A stretch of 5,776 nt of DNA from Ardenticatenales bacterium (GTDB taxonomy: Bacteria > Chloroflexota > Anaerolineae > Promineifilales > UBA4811), in the NCBI GenBank assembly GCA_030667645.1, contig DAOUVM010000182.1, positions 1 to 5,776 of the forward strand, written 5' to 3'. Both the position numbers and the translations under genes were made by a program. Of this stretch, positions 4,493-5,776 are shown piece by piece; position 1 is the stretch's first letter; each line of letters begins with the position of its first letter. The notes beneath the pieces were generated by a model. That model did no database searches. It saw only the letters and a program-made list of their open reading frames with translations, and was not told the origin of the DNA.

Positions 4493-5776
4493 ATGTACAG
4501 CTCGCAGTGTGAATCACAGGAAGCAGAAAAGTCGAGGCCAGCCGGCTCGGCCCGATTTTGGCGCCTGATGTTCGTATTGTTGGTCGCGGCCGCCATCCGT
4601 CTGCCTACCCTCACCTGGCGGAGCCTGGATTTTGATGAGGGCGCAAGCCTGCACTTTTCCAGCTTGCCCTACATGGAACTGATCGCGCATTTCGCGGATC
4701 TTGGCCTGGACCGCCATCCCTTGCTCTACTATCTCCTGCTCAAGGCGTGGCGGCAGATCGGCGGGGATGCCGACGTGATGCTGCGCCTGCCCTCGGCGCT
4801 GGCGGGGATGTTGACGGTAGCGATCGTCTATCAGCTTGGACGGCGCCGATTGGGCGAGGCGACGGCCGGGTTCGCTGCGTTGCTGATTGCATTGAGCCCA
4901 CTGGTCATCTATCAGAATCAAGATGCACGCATGTATGCGCCGGCCCTGCTGTTCAGCGTGTTGGCCGTGTGGGCGCTGTGGTGCGCACTAGACAATCCGA
5001 GATCGCACATCGGTGCGAAATTGGGTCTGTTCTCGGCCGCTCTCGCATTGGCGGCCTATATGCATGCGATCGCCGCGACGTTGTTTCCTGTGCTCGGCCT
5101 GATGCTCCTGCTCGAGCTGTCTCGCGGCCGCCGGGCAGCAGCCTGGGGAATGGGTGCGTTGGCCGCCAGCGCGGCGGTCTATGCGCCGTATCTGGTGAAC
5201 ATTATTCGCACGGGCACTACCGGGAGCGGTGTGGCGACGGTCGACGACTGGGTGAGAACGACCATTGGCGCAATGCAAACGCTGCTGGACTTTCAGTCGA
5301 CGCTGGGTTCTCCGACCCATCTTGCGCTACTGCTGGGTGCGATTGTGGTGGCGGGAGTGTGGCGCGGCCGGCGCCAGGGTGCATGGGTGGCACTCTGGTT
5401 TCTGCCCGTGTTGGCGCTCACTATCCTTGCGACCTTGCGGATGAATTTTTTTCAGACAAAGATCTATGTCTTTAGCGCTGTGCCGCTAGCCATGCTGACA
5501 GCGCTGGCGTGTCTTGGCAGGTCGCGCAAGCTTGACTGGCGCGGGGCACTCCCGGCGGTGGCGATGCTCAGCCTGGTGCTCTATGGCCTCTCCTTTCAAT
5601 GGCGGGCGGGCAACCAAAGAGAGGACCTGCGCAGTGCGGCCCGCTTTGTCGGCGACCACGCCACCGAGAGTGACACGGTGGTGTTGCACCTGGCGTGGTC
5701 TCGGTTTGTGTTCGGACACTATTATTCGGATCCGTTTGTCCACCCTTTTGCCAACAACGTGGACTCGACCACGCCC
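4493..5776 (+). CDS. GT39/PMT_2-type polytopic membrane glycosyltransferase, 5' part
   Basis: The frame is open for 428 codons from ATG 4493 to the window edge, so the C-terminus is missing. A first membrane segment (about 24-40) is followed by SLDFDEG (44-50), whose Asp-Glu pair fits the first-loop acidic motif of GT39/ArnT-like enzymes. DRHPLLYYLLLKAW (73-86), LRLPSALAG (97-105) and SPLVIYQNQDARMYAP (135-150) are further landmarks of the PMT_2 (PF13231-type) family. More hydrophobic segments lie near 122-140, 145-165, 174-210, 213-235, 276-290, 297-315, 325-342 and 352-368, then a soluble part begins (RSAARFVGDHA, 380-390). Such enzymes transfer sugars from a polyprenyl-phosphate carrier to lipid or protein acceptors on the outer face of the membrane; the acceptor cannot be told. 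An in-frame TGA at 4436 bounds the start; AGG at 4485-4487 is a weak ribosome site. ATG 4568 is an alternative start. Confidence 0.88.
   Translation, partial: MYSSQCESQEAEKSRPAGSARFWRLMFVLLVAAAIRLPTLTWRSLDFDEGASLHFSSLPYMELIAHFADLGLDRHPLLYYLLLKAWRQIGGDADVMLRLPSALAGMLTVAIVYQLGRRRLGEATAGFAALLIALSPLVIYQNQDARMYAPALLFSVLAVWALWCALDNPRSHIGAKLGLFSAALALAAYMHAIAATLFPVLGLMLLLELSRGRRAAAWGMGALAASAAVYAPYLVNIIRTGTTGSGVATVDDWVRTTIGAMQTLLDFQSTLGSPTHLALLLGAIVVAGVWRGRRQGAWVALWFLPVLALTILATLRMNFFQTKIYVFSAVPLAMLTALACLGRSRKLDWRGALPAVAMLSLVLYGLSFQWRAGNQREDLRSAARFVGDHATESDTVVLHLAWSRFVFGHYYSDPFVHPFANNVDSTTP

Noticed and set aside
4747..5475. Plus-strand 242-codon frame inside the glycosyltransferase
   Set aside because: The overlapping frame from 4493 encodes a classic membrane glycosyltransferase; the other frame is Arg/Cys/Gly-rich without motifs.
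1..5776. CRISPR array, tRNA or rRNA genes
   Set aside because: No regularly spaced direct repeats and no cloverleaf or rRNA signature were seen on either strand.

Overview
The window is GC-rich bacterial DNA. It joins a secreted and envelope carbohydrate theme (a GH13 glycosidase, a secreted PA14-repeat protein, a GT39-type membrane glycosyltransferase) to a small, visibly more AT-rich two-gene cassette. The protein styles (neopullulanase-like GH13, multi-PA14 secreted proteins, GT39/PMT_2 membrane enzymes) would suit a filamentous or thermophilic Chloroflexota bacterium such as an Anaerolineae member. That is an impression from protein style only; no marker gene is present.

Layout. Positions 1-516 (+) hold the C-terminal end of a GH13 alpha-amylase-family enzyme, probably a neopullulanase or cyclomaltodextrinase. 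It converges on 572-2260 (-), a complete 562-residue protein with a signal peptide and four PA14 domains; its promoter lies at about 2299-2327. Positions 2261-2769 have no gene but are structured: the PA14 promoter, a decayed PA14 fragment (2462-2532, minus), a promoter facing right (2569-2596) and a 9-bp inverted repeat (2692-2738). Then come two closely packed plus-strand genes, 2770-3246 (158 aa, DUF6978-like) and 3249-4028 (259 aa, DUF1828-like), only 2 nt apart. Positions 4029-4492 hold a second decayed PA14 fragment (4146-4277, minus), a hairpin and a possible promoter. From 4493 to the window end runs the open N-terminal 428 codons of a polytopic glycosyltransferase.

Main observation. 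The two decayed fragments on either side of the cassette match consecutive parts of PA14 domain 3 of the neighbouring intact gene, in the same orientation, order and reading frame. The right fragment ends at the equivalent of residue 356 and the left one resumes at residue 362. By hand count identity is 103/132 and 50/71 nt without gaps. The simplest reading is that a tandem PA14 paralogue (or fragment) once lay upstream of the present PA14 gene and was split by a roughly 1.6-kb insertion carrying the two-gene cassette, its promoter and its putative operator. The cassette is therefore a candidate compact mobile or defence/toxin-antitoxin-like module, although its biochemical function cannot be read from sequence alone.
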